From IMG/VR virus record IMGVR_UViG_3300025151_000290, positions 1 through 24,557 of that record: a DNA stretch of 24,557 nucleotides. One strand, written 5' to 3'. The position numbers were made by a program, and so were the translations under genes. Shown one piece after another: positions 17,373-24,557 of this stretch (its first letter is position 1; each line of letters begins with the position of its first letter). The stretch is from a virus. The notes below the pieces were generated by a model that worked only from the letters and a program-made list of their open reading frames with translations, was not told the DNA's origin and ran no database searches.

Positions 17373-18875
17373 ATGGGAGCATATGAAAATCCAATAGCCG
17401 TCATAGATAAAAGTGCTGAGATAATGCAAGCTGGCTGGTCCAGCTTTAGCTCGTCTATTACGAATGCCTTTGTTAAAAAACAACAAAAAGAAGAGGAGTT
17501 TGCTAAGAAAAAACAACAAGAAGCTCTTAATTACGAAAGATATTACGGTAAAAATCAGGCTGAAACAGAGGCTGAAATGGAGCGTAATAAAAAATCTCTT
17601 GGTAATCTTGATGAAAAATGGGTTAATTCAGGTAGAGGCATATTTGGCAAAGTGGATCAATTGCAAGCAACAATAGATAGTAGCACTGATATTGATGTTG
17701 TAAAAAAAGCGTCTGCTGATCTTAGAATAGCTAGAAAAGCAGAAACTAATTATATGGATGCTGTTACTTCTTTAAATACAATGGTTGGTACCGTTTCAGA
17801 ACAGCAATTAGCAAATCCATATACTGGAAAAGGAGGTGATATAGATAGGTTTGACGCTGCAAATAAAAGCCGTATAAAAGCAACCCAGGCATTAAACGGC
17901 ACAATACCTTCTTATAAAGAAATGGAAATTAATCCAAATGAAGACGGTGATATTATTGCTACGTTTTATTTAGAAACCCAGGACGAAAACGGAAACAGTG
18001 TTCAAGAAGAATTTAATTTTAATGTAACCCGCGATGGGAATGTAGAAGATGCGGCTAAAGTATCTGATTTAAGTCAAAGGTTAACAACAGCTTCAACGAC
18101 TTCAGTGAGCGAAGGAGGCTTGGGTATATTAGATTCTAAAGGAAATTTGAGTGATAAATATTTTGTTCGAAATGCAGAAAATGAAATAGAAACAAAAAAA
18201 TCATCAGATGTATTTTTTGATAAAAATACCGGAAATACTGTAATAAGGTATTATGAGGAAAATGTAGTTGATGATGATGCTTTAAATGGCGTATTATCTA
18301 GTTTTGTTGCAGGACAAGTAAACGGCAAAACTGATAAAGAAAAGCTTTCGGCTTTTAATAATTCTTTTTCTGGTATGGTAGGAGTTGATGTAACTTATCA
18401 AGATCCAACAACAGGTAATAATGTTACAACTAAAATTGAAGATAATTCATTTGATTTTAAAGAAGGTGAAAACGGCTTTACTCCTCAACAAAGCGCAATG
18501 TTCACAGCACTAACAGAAGATTGGTATAAAAGTACTTTAAATACACAGCCTGAAAAAAGAAAAATTGGCCAGACTACTGTGCCGCCTAAAGAAATGAACG
18601 TAAACGAAAAGAACGCTTTAGAGGGCTTGCGAAGACTTGATAAATCTGGCGTACCACTATTTATAACAAGCAGTAAATATATTAAAAAAGTAGATGGTAA
18701 ATATGTTGTAGAGCAAATAGGCACTCAGCTTGCTACACCCATGCCTATTGGAGAATATGAAAGTATTGATGCGGTTATTGACCAATTACCACCTACTGTT
18801 GATAGAGCTATGTTACGTAAGCAGCTTGGAATAACAAATGATGATCAAAATGATGATCCTTTAAGTCCTAACTAA
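17373..18875 (+). CDS. Internal virion protein, unknown function
   Basis: The 500-residue protein has a highly charged coiled coil near 30-75 (QQKEEEFAKKKQQE), a helical part to about 130, and a mixed alpha/beta middle (about 180-330) with many Asp/Asn-containing turns (NPNEDGD, DENGNS, NVTRDGN). A C-terminal domain (about 340-490) contains YIKKVDGKYVVEQIGTQ. No membrane helix or catalytic motif is visible. It stands 20 bases after the small ejection-type protein and 12 before the giant polyprotein, and probably belongs to the same set of capsid-internal cargo proteins. I do not recognise it as a named family. Confidence 0.6.
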   Translation: MGAYENPIAVIDKSAEIMQAGWSSFSSSITNAFVKKQQKEEEFAKKKQQEALNYERYYGKNQAETEAEMERNKKSLGNLDEKWVNSGRGIFGKVDQLQATIDSSTDIDVVKKASADLRIARKAETNYMDAVTSLNTMVGTVSEQQLANPYTGKGGDIDRFDAANKSRIKATQALNGTIPSYKEMEINPNEDGDIIATFYLETQDENGNSVQEEFNFNVTRDGNVEDAAKVSDLSQRLTTASTTSVSEGGLGILDSKGNLSDKYFVRNAENEIETKKSSDVFFDKNTGNTVIRYYEENVVDDDALNGVLSSFVAGQVNGKTDKEKLSAFNNSFSGMVGVDVTYQDPTTGNNVTTKIEDNSFDFKEGENGFTPQQSAMFTALTEDWYKSTLNTQPEKRKIGQTTVPPKEMNVNEKNALEGLRRLDKSGVPLFITSSKYIKKVDGKYVVEQIGTQLATPMPIGEYESIDAVIDQLPPTVDRAMLRKQLGITNDDQNDDPLSPN

Positions 18876-18887
18876 TAAAATTAAATT

Positions 18888-21800
18888 ATGTTTGAATTAA
18901 ACGGAGTACAATATTCGGTAGAGGAGTTGCAAGCGGCGGCTCAAAAATACGGAATGTCCTTTGAAGAATACATGGAAAAAATGCGAGCCAAAGGTCTTGT
19001 AGAGTCTACAGATCAAGCAGAAGAACAAACATTTGAAGACCCATTTATTCAAAGCGCAAAAAAAGTATACGGCCCTGTAGAGGAGGTTGCAGCTGCAGAG
19101 CCGGCAATAACAATCGAGCAACCAGATACGGAATTGCCCTCGGAAGATATTTCTTTGGATTTACCAGATCCTAGATATATTGAATTTGAAAAAAACGGTA
19201 AAAAAACATATAGCTCATATGACGACGTGCAAAAGCAATACGGCGATGTAGAAGCGTATGTTAGCAAATTTAACCGAGCAGGTGTTGAAGGCAAAGCAAA
19301 AATTGTAACTCCCCCAGAAGAATTAGAAGAGGTAGTTGTAACTGGTGATGCAGCTAAAGCAAAAGATACAGGGGATTATCTAACAGAGGTTATACAAGCC
19401 GATACTAATTTCTTTTCAAGAAATCCTGACCAAATCAAAGGGGACTTGGAAGTAATGTTTCCCGATATTGAATTTGTAACGAGTGTAAGAACTGGTTCAA
19501 CCGCTGTAGCAGGATCAAAAATTATAAAAGCTAAAAAAGACGGTAAAGAAATTGAGTTATTTACAGATATTGTAAATCCAGGCGCGGATAACACATTTCT
19601 TCAAAATAACTTAAATAAGCTTAGTAATTTTTTAACCGAAACATACAAGCCTGAAGAAGCAACCAGAACCAAAGAAAGAATGGAGGTTGCTGAAAAAGAA
19701 GCATTAAATATTTTAAGCCCATTAGCAGAAGAAGCTAAGCAGCAAGAAGCATATCAAAATTTTGATAGTGAAGATTTGTTTAAGCCGTATGTTAAAAAAG
19801 TAGAAGCAACTTCTTTTGTAGGTGGTATACCAACAGGGGCTGGTTACGAAACAGAGGTAAGGCCGCATGAAGCAAGGCTAAAAAATGCATATGCTACTTT
19901 AAAAGAAAAAAATCCCACTGCTAATGAAGAGCAACTTGCTGAATTAGCAGAGCAAACAGTTAGAGATGAATTAAAAAATGAATATCTTTTTAATTACCAA
20001 AGCGAGCGAATTCAAGATCAAATTGCTTCGGTAGGTAATAAAGGAATACGCGCAAATTTGCAAGCTTTTTATAATACTGGCTATTTAAATGCTAATTTTA
20101 AAATACAGACCGCCCAAGAAAAAATGGAGCTAGAAAAAGAAGCTGCAAATATTTTTTCTGAGGTTATAAAAGGAAACGAAGTAAGCCAACAACAAACAAG
20201 CAAATTTATAGATATATTAAAAGATCTTGATATAGATGTTGATACTTCATTAACAAATAAGGTGACATTAACATCTGGCGCCGTTGTTAGCGAATCGTTT
20301 TTAGATGGGCTCAAAAAGTTTCAAGCAAAAGCATATGCAAATGAAATTTCTTATTTTCAATCGCAAGAAGATTCAAATAAGACGGCTGAAGATATATTAA
20401 ATATACAAGCAGCACTGAATGCTACTCAAAGAGATTATAATTTAGGGAATAAGGCAATGACCTCAATAGGTGTAGGCGTTGCCGATATTGGGTTTGGTAT
20501 AACATATTTAGGAGGTAAGGCATTATCTTTGCCGGCTTATCTTGTTGGAGGTTATCAGCCAATGAATGAAGCCCTTAATGATTTTGCTGTAAAATATAAT
20601 GAAACTACTAACGAAATACGCGAAAGCTATGTTAGAGATGTTTCTTTTGATGAAGCTTTTAAAAACGAAGGAAACTTTGGTAAATTTGCACTTCAAGAAG
20701 TTTCTAACCAATTACCTATAATCGCTTCAATTATGGCCTCAGGGGGCGCTGCAGGGTATGTTATTGGGGCATCGTCTGCTGGTAAGCAAATGATGGATAT
20801 GCAATCTGAGATTGCTAATGGCACTGCAGAATATTCTGATGGGGAAGTTTGGCTAAAAAGCTTAGGTTTTGGTGCTTCTGAAGCCGTATTTGCAAAACTT
20901 ACCACAATACCAATACTTAATAGAGCTAAAAATACATTTTTAAAGAGCAGCCCTAAGGCTAATTCTATAATTGATAACAGCACTGCTGCTTATGCAAAAT
21001 CAAAATATAAAGGTGTTATATCAGATACTTTATTAGAATCAATAGGTGAAGTAGCAACAGTTGGTACTCAAAATTTAATATTGGGTAATCCTTTTACAGA
21101 AGGCATGGATCATGCTGGTTTTTCAGGAGCTGGCTTTGGTTTGCTATTTTCAGGTATACCATTTATGAGAGGTATGCAGTTATCAAGATATTCTGATTAT
21201 TCAAAGCTTCAAAAGGTAAGGGATATACAATCAAAAATAAACGGTTTAAGTTTAGAATACAATAATGCTAAGTCTGATGTTGAAAGAACCCGTATTGAAG
21301 ATCAAATACAAAGACTAAGTGTAGAGGCTGCTAATGAAATACAGTTGCAGGAAAAAAATATTAATGAACATATTACAGCAAGAGCAGGACAATATGTTAT
21401 TGATATTACCAATAGACAAGCACAAATACAATTAGAGGCGAAAGAAATATTAGAAGATACTCAGCTTTCTGAACCGCAAAAAACCGCAAGATTAGAGTCA
21501 TTGCAAGCAGAAACAGACTTTTTACAGTCATCTAAAGAAGCGGCCTTAAAAGATAGTGCAAAAGTAAACAAATTTACAGAGTTTTTGCTTTTAAAAGGAG
21601 CAAATCAATCGCAATATGACCAGTATTTAAACGATGCTGAGTCAATGCTGTCAACCGATAAAGCACCCCCTACTGAGGAAAAAATACAAAGCAAGGCATT
21701 AGATTTATATTTTGAAGATCAAATTGTAGCAGAAAATAATAAAGCTAGCAAAAATTTAGGCGCTAACTTTAAATCATTTAATACCGCCAATCAAGCAATA

Positions 21801-24557
21801 GCTTCTATTGAAGCAGATAATAATATTTTAGAAGACGATAAAAAAGAGTTAATCCAGAATATTAAACAAGGTGATGATGGAGCGGCTGTAAGATATGAAG
21901 ATGGTAGAAAACTAACATATGCTATTGTTGAAAATCAGGTAAAAAACCAACGTAAGTTTATTCGAACTCACGAAGTAGGGCACCAAGTATTCTGGGATAT
22001 ATTAGGCACAGATCCTGCGGCTTTTAATGAAGTTGCAAGACAGTTAATTGAAACAACTAAAACATTAAGCCCATCAATACATAAAAAGTTATTAAAAGAA
22101 ACTGATAGTGTTGAGGTTGTTGCTAGATTTTTAGAATCCGTAGCAGCAGGTGATGTTAATTTTAGAAAAAACGAAACAAAAAAATCATTATCAGGGTTAT
22201 TTGGTTCAATAGTTCAAAAGAAATTTAGTGATGACTATGACTTTAATTTTTCTGGTGAAACTGATATGTTTAACTTTGTTGTTGGGATTGGTAAAAAAAT
22301 TGCTGATGGTAGTTTAACCACTGCCGACATTAAGCGCGCTAAAGCTGCTAAAATAGTAGAAAAAGTAAAAGATACAGCTATTGTATTGCCGACGCAACAA
22401 GAACAAACAACTATTAAAAGACAGGCGGCATCTGCAAGGTCAGCCGGTACATTAGATCAAGCGCTAAATAAATTTTCACAAAACGAAGATGGCTCTGCTA
22501 AATTTACCAGCAAAGAAGAATGGCGTAAATCGCCAGAAGCCGGTGAAGCATACTTTACTGTACAACAGACTAGTCTTCTTGATGGCGAAATTAAAAAGCA
22601 AGCAAGACTAAAAGGTTTGCCTGAAGATATTGATATTAGCGAAATTAAAGACAATATTGCGCTTCGTGTATTCGAAAACTTTGATCCTTCTAAAAATAAT
22701 CTATTTGGTTATCTTTTAGGTAAAGTTAACATTGTAGAAAAAGCAGTGCTTGATGCCGCCAAAAAGTTTGGTACTCAGGTTGAGGCTACTGCCGCAAGAA
22801 TTGATACAGCTGCAGGCGATGTGGGCGCTGTAGCAGAACTTGAAGCGGACATAACTCCGGTCGAGGAAACAATAGAACGCGAAGAAAAAGAAGCAGTAGA
22901 AGCGGCTTCTACGTTCAATTTAACGACTTCTAAAGCTATAGAACCGGCTACAATAGAAAAAGCTAAAAGTAAAGTATTAAGTATTGTTAGAACGCTTAAA
23001 AATAAATTAGGTCAAGCAGTATCTAAAAACGTAAATACTGTACCAGTTGTTAAAGAAGTTATACAGTCATCAGCAAAATCAATTGACATTGATCTTAAAA
23101 AACAAATGGGTGGTAAAGCCGGCCTAAAGCTTCGCAAGTTTGTAATCGATAACAAAGCTGATATTATTAACAATGCTTCTGCCACGTGGTTAATGGGCAA
23201 AGATACCGGGAAAACTGTACTAGGTGGTATGCCTATTGCAATTGAAAAATCCGTTGGCGGCCGTTATACTGGAAAAACTATTGAAATAAACGTTGGCGGT
23301 AAAACTGTTAAAGTACAAGAGTTTGAGCCAAACTTCGTGCCGTATCCAGAATGGGTTGGTCAAAAAATTGATCGTGAAAAAACTGTTGAAAGAGGGCAAA
23401 CTTCAGGAAATGAAATTGTAAGAAAAGTTAATCCTGCTAAAATAAGTGATAATGCTTTTGCAGATTTTGTTACTACTGAAGATGGTACGCCAATACGCGG
23501 TAGAAAAGAATCATTAGCAAATGAACTTGCTGGTAGATTAGGTGGTCAGATATTTAAAGAAGCAATGACTGATCCTGACTCAGATATATCAAAAGCATTT
23601 GAGCAAAATCAAGATTTACGTGGCGCTGTGCTTTCAGATAACTTTAGAAATGAAGTTATAGAGCAAACTGAACGTGGGCTTATCGCAAGAAGTGAGGGGG
23701 AAGTTGTACAGCAAGCTATTGGTGCAATGACAAGAGCTACTAATACAGAAAGAGCAGCTGCGTTAGAAAATATAAAGTCTAAGCTATCACCTGAAGCTTT
23801 TGAAAAGCTGCATGATAATATTATAGGCCCGTTCTTGGATGTAATGGAAGATATTGACGAGGGCGGGTGGTATGCCGCAGAACAAAAAGCAATTGACACT
23901 TTTAATGAACTACAAAAACTTATTCCTGGTCTAAAAATTACGCAGGTTAAGCCAACAGGTGACCCAACTGCACCGGATGTTGTTTTTGAATATGACGGGG
24001 TGTCAATAAATTGGGAAATTAAAAAAGGCAAAAATGCAAGGCTAAGCCAAATGTATATTTCTGATTGGAGTAGCGATTCACCTAGTATTTCAAGAGATAT
24101 TAAACAAGAATATAAAGACCGAATATTAGAAGCTGAAAAATCTAATAAAGGAGTACAAAAATATATAAATCAACTTGAGAATGGCAAATATTCTGATCAA
24201 ATAAAATTTGATGGCAAAAAATGGATTATGCCATCTGATGTTTATTATGCATTGCAAAGATTAGGATTCCAAAAAAATGCAACTACCAAATTGACAATGC
24301 CTACCGATCTTGTTTCAGATCTTTATAAAGAAAAGAATACATTTTATATTGGTTTTACTGATATAGGAAACTTTTCTTTGGGGGCAAACCCAGCTGGTAT
24401 TAATTTGCCACCATTTTCTGGTGAAGTTAATGTAGATATAAAATTTAAACCATTTTTTAGAAAAGATGGTACTGTAAGCGTTAGTAGAGTTGCCTACCCT
24501 TCATTGACTACAAAAACAGCTAACGATCTTGCTAAAGTATCAAATAGCAGTGTGTAT
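18888..24557 (+). CDS. Giant virion polyprotein with zincin and PD-(D/E)XK-like domains, 3'-partial
   Basis: The frame is open from ATG 18888 to the last base: at least 1890 residues with no stop. The start follows the previous stop by 12 bases. Domains in order: a short motif repeated at 2-36 and 100-132 (FExNG...Y...KYG..EEY); a TonB-box-like EEVVVTG at 147-153; an unknown mixed domain to about 240; a helical region; hydrophobic Gly/Ala segments at about 524-556, 609-630 and 743-763; coiled coil (about 770-900); HEVGH at 1028-1032 with a likely third ligand E1076 (zinc protease type); a helical segment at 1249-1292 resembling sigma factor region 2; an unknown conserved region about 1400-1560; and PD(1697)...E(1710)-I-K(1712), a PD-(D/E)XK-type nuclease motif. 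The combination and position suggest a protein packed in the capsid and injected with the DNA. No RNA polymerase DxDGD motif is present in this part. Confidence 0.85.
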   Translation, partial: MFELNGVQYSVEELQAAAQKYGMSFEEYMEKMRAKGLVESTDQAEEQTFEDPFIQSAKKVYGPVEEVAAAEPAITIEQPDTELPSEDISLDLPDPRYIEFEKNGKKTYSSYDDVQKQYGDVEAYVSKFNRAGVEGKAKIVTPPEELEEVVVTGDAAKAKDTGDYLTEVIQADTNFFSRNPDQIKGDLEVMFPDIEFVTSVRTGSTAVAGSKIIKAKKDGKEIELFTDIVNPGADNTFLQNNLNKLSNFLTETYKPEEATRTKERMEVAEKEALNILSPLAEEAKQQEAYQNFDSEDLFKPYVKKVEATSFVGGIPTGAGYETEVRPHEARLKNAYATLKEKNPTANEEQLAELAEQTVRDELKNEYLFNYQSERIQDQIASVGNKGIRANLQAFYNTGYLNANFKIQTAQEKMELEKEAANIFSEVIKGNEVSQQQTSKFIDILKDLDIDVDTSLTNKVTLTSGAVVSESFLDGLKKFQAKAYANEISYFQSQEDSNKTAEDILNIQAALNATQRDYNLGNKAMTSIGVGVADIGFGITYLGGKALSLPAYLVGGYQPMNEALNDFAVKYNETTNEIRESYVRDVSFDEAFKNEGNFGKFALQEVSNQLPIIASIMASGGAAGYVIGASSAGKQMMDMQSEIANGTAEYSDGEVWLKSLGFGASEAVFAKLTTIPILNRAKNTFLKSSPKANSIIDNSTAAYAKSKYKGVISDTLLESIGEVATVGTQNLILGNPFTEGMDHAGFSGAGFGLLFSGIPFMRGMQLSRYSDYSKLQKVRDIQSKINGLSLEYNNAKSDVERTRIEDQIQRLSVEAANEIQLQEKNINEHITARAGQYVIDITNRQAQIQLEAKEILEDTQLSEPQKTARLESLQAETDFLQSSKEAALKDSAKVNKFTEFLLLKGANQSQYDQYLNDAESMLSTDKAPPTEEKIQSKALDLYFEDQIVAENNKASKNLGANFKSFNTANQAIASIEADNNILEDDKKELIQNIKQGDDGAAVRYEDGRKLTYAIVENQVKNQRKFIRTHEVGHQVFWDILGTDPAAFNEVARQLIETTKTLSPSIHKKLLKETDSVEVVARFLESVAAGDVNFRKNETKKSLSGLFGSIVQKKFSDDYDFNFSGETDMFNFVVGIGKKIADGSLTTADIKRAKAAKIVEKVKDTAIVLPTQQEQTTIKRQAASARSAGTLDQALNKFSQNEDGSAKFTSKEEWRKSPEAGEAYFTVQQTSLLDGEIKKQARLKGLPEDIDISEIKDNIALRVFENFDPSKNNLFGYLLGKVNIVEKAVLDAAKKFGTQVEATAARIDTAAGDVGAVAELEADITPVEETIEREEKEAVEAASTFNLTTSKAIEPATIEKAKSKVLSIVRTLKNKLGQAVSKNVNTVPVVKEVIQSSAKSIDIDLKKQMGGKAGLKLRKFVIDNKADIINNASATWLMGKDTGKTVLGGMPIAIEKSVGGRYTGKTIEINVGGKTVKVQEFEPNFVPYPEWVGQKIDREKTVERGQTSGNEIVRKVNPAKISDNAFADFVTTEDGTPIRGRKESLANELAGRLGGQIFKEAMTDPDSDISKAFEQNQDLRGAVLSDNFRNEVIEQTERGLIARSEGEVVQQAIGAMTRATNTERAAALENIKSKLSPEAFEKLHDNIIGPFLDVMEDIDEGGWYAAEQKAIDTFNELQKLIPGLKITQVKPTGDPTAPDVVFEYDGVSINWEIKKGKNARLSQMYISDWSSDSPSISRDIKQEYKDRILEAEKSNKGVQKYINQLENGKYSDQIKFDGKKWIMPSDVYYALQRLGFQKNATTKLTMPTDLVSDLYKEKNTFYIGFTDIGNFSLGANPAGINLPPFSGEVNVDIKFKPFFRKDGTVSVSRVAYPSLTTKTANDLAKVSNSSVY
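21969..22115 (+). other. Zinc-metallopeptidase motif region in giant polyprotein
   Basis: HEVGH (residues 1028-1032, bases 21969-21983) follows a hydrophobic/basic strand (RKFIRT) and is followed 44 residues later by an acidic helix, SVEVVARFLE (E1076), the usual spacing type for HEXXH...E zincins in phage polyvalent proteins. It could process the polyprotein or act on the host envelope. Activity is not shown. Confidence 0.65.
23961..24050 (+). other. PD-(D/E)XK nuclease-like motif in giant polyprotein
   Basis: PD at residues 1696-1697, a beta-hairpin (VVFEYDGVSIN), then W-E1710-I-K1712-K and a Q at 1721 nine residues after the Lys. This is the classic order of a PD-(D/E)XK active site (P-D, then E-x-K on the next strand). 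It could cut host DNA on entry. It is a motif match only. Confidence 0.55.

Noticed and set aside
17022-17519. 165-residue minus-strand frame
   Set aside because: It spans the junction of two well-supported + strand genes and is a by-product of their coiled-coil composition.
23609-24031. 140-residue minus-strand frame
   Set aside because: It lies antisense to the giant polyprotein over its nuclease-like region and is Ser/Ile-rich without a motif.
18888-24557. Possible virion RNA polymerase in the giant protein, as in some crAss-like phages
   Set aside because: I looked for a DxDGD-type catalytic motif and found none in the visible 1890 residues; it could still lie beyond the window.
1-24557. 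tRNA genes, CRISPR arrays, insertion sequences, integrase or att sites
   Set aside because: No cloverleaf, regular repeats, transposase-like frames or terminal inverted repeats were seen on either strand.

Overview
The window is a piece of the virion-morphogenesis module of a tailed double-stranded DNA phage. All 14 recognisable genes lie on the + strand, packed with gaps of 0 to 81 bases. The gene order (large terminase, portal, acidic scaffold-like protein, major capsid protein, small connector/ring proteins, a very large stabilisation or 'muzzle'-type protein, a companion tail protein, internal virion proteins, and a giant virion polyprotein that runs off the end) and several sequence signatures match crAss-like phages and related uncultured marine podoviruses. 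Named virion roles are recognised from memory of these families, not from a database search.

The host is probably a member of Bacteroidota (Bacteroidetes). None of the 13 start codons with visible upstream sequence has a Shine-Dalgarno-like GGAG or AGGA in the 20 bases before it. The leaders are instead A/T-only or nearly so, as is usual in that phylum and in its crAss-like phages. The DNA is A+T-rich. AGA is the preferred arginine codon in the one ordinary gene counted, while the capsid gene stands out with host-optimised CGC/CGT codons.

Layout. Bases 1-2082: terminase large subunit, open at the left edge. 2086-4491: portal with a long C-terminal coiled coil. 4525-5730: probable scaffold. 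5750-7180: major capsid protein, followed by a clear intrinsic terminator. 7262-8029: conserved unknown gene, followed by a second hairpin that overlaps a competing pairing. 8094-11086: four genes forming two paralogous pairs (A-B-A'-B'), which look like an old duplication of a two-gene connector/ring cassette. 11086-14901: stabilisation/muzzle-like protein with cadherin/Ig-like and cysteine-rich C-terminal parts. 14934-16532: companion tail protein. 16537-17352 and 17373-18875: internal (ejection-type) virion proteins. 18888-24557 and beyond: a giant polyprotein of at least 1890 residues with a zinc-protease HEVGH motif, hydrophobic glycine-rich segments and a PD-(D/E)XK nuclease-like motif.

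Together the genes make a head (terminase, portal, scaffold, capsid), a short tail or connector (duplicated ring proteins, stabilisation protein, companion) and a cargo set that would be packed in the virion and delivered with the DNA. No tRNA, CRISPR, insertion sequence, integrase, replication or lysis gene is visible. The most noteworthy items are the multi-domain giant virion protein, the duplicated cassette, and the two overlapping RNA pairings around 8025-8072.
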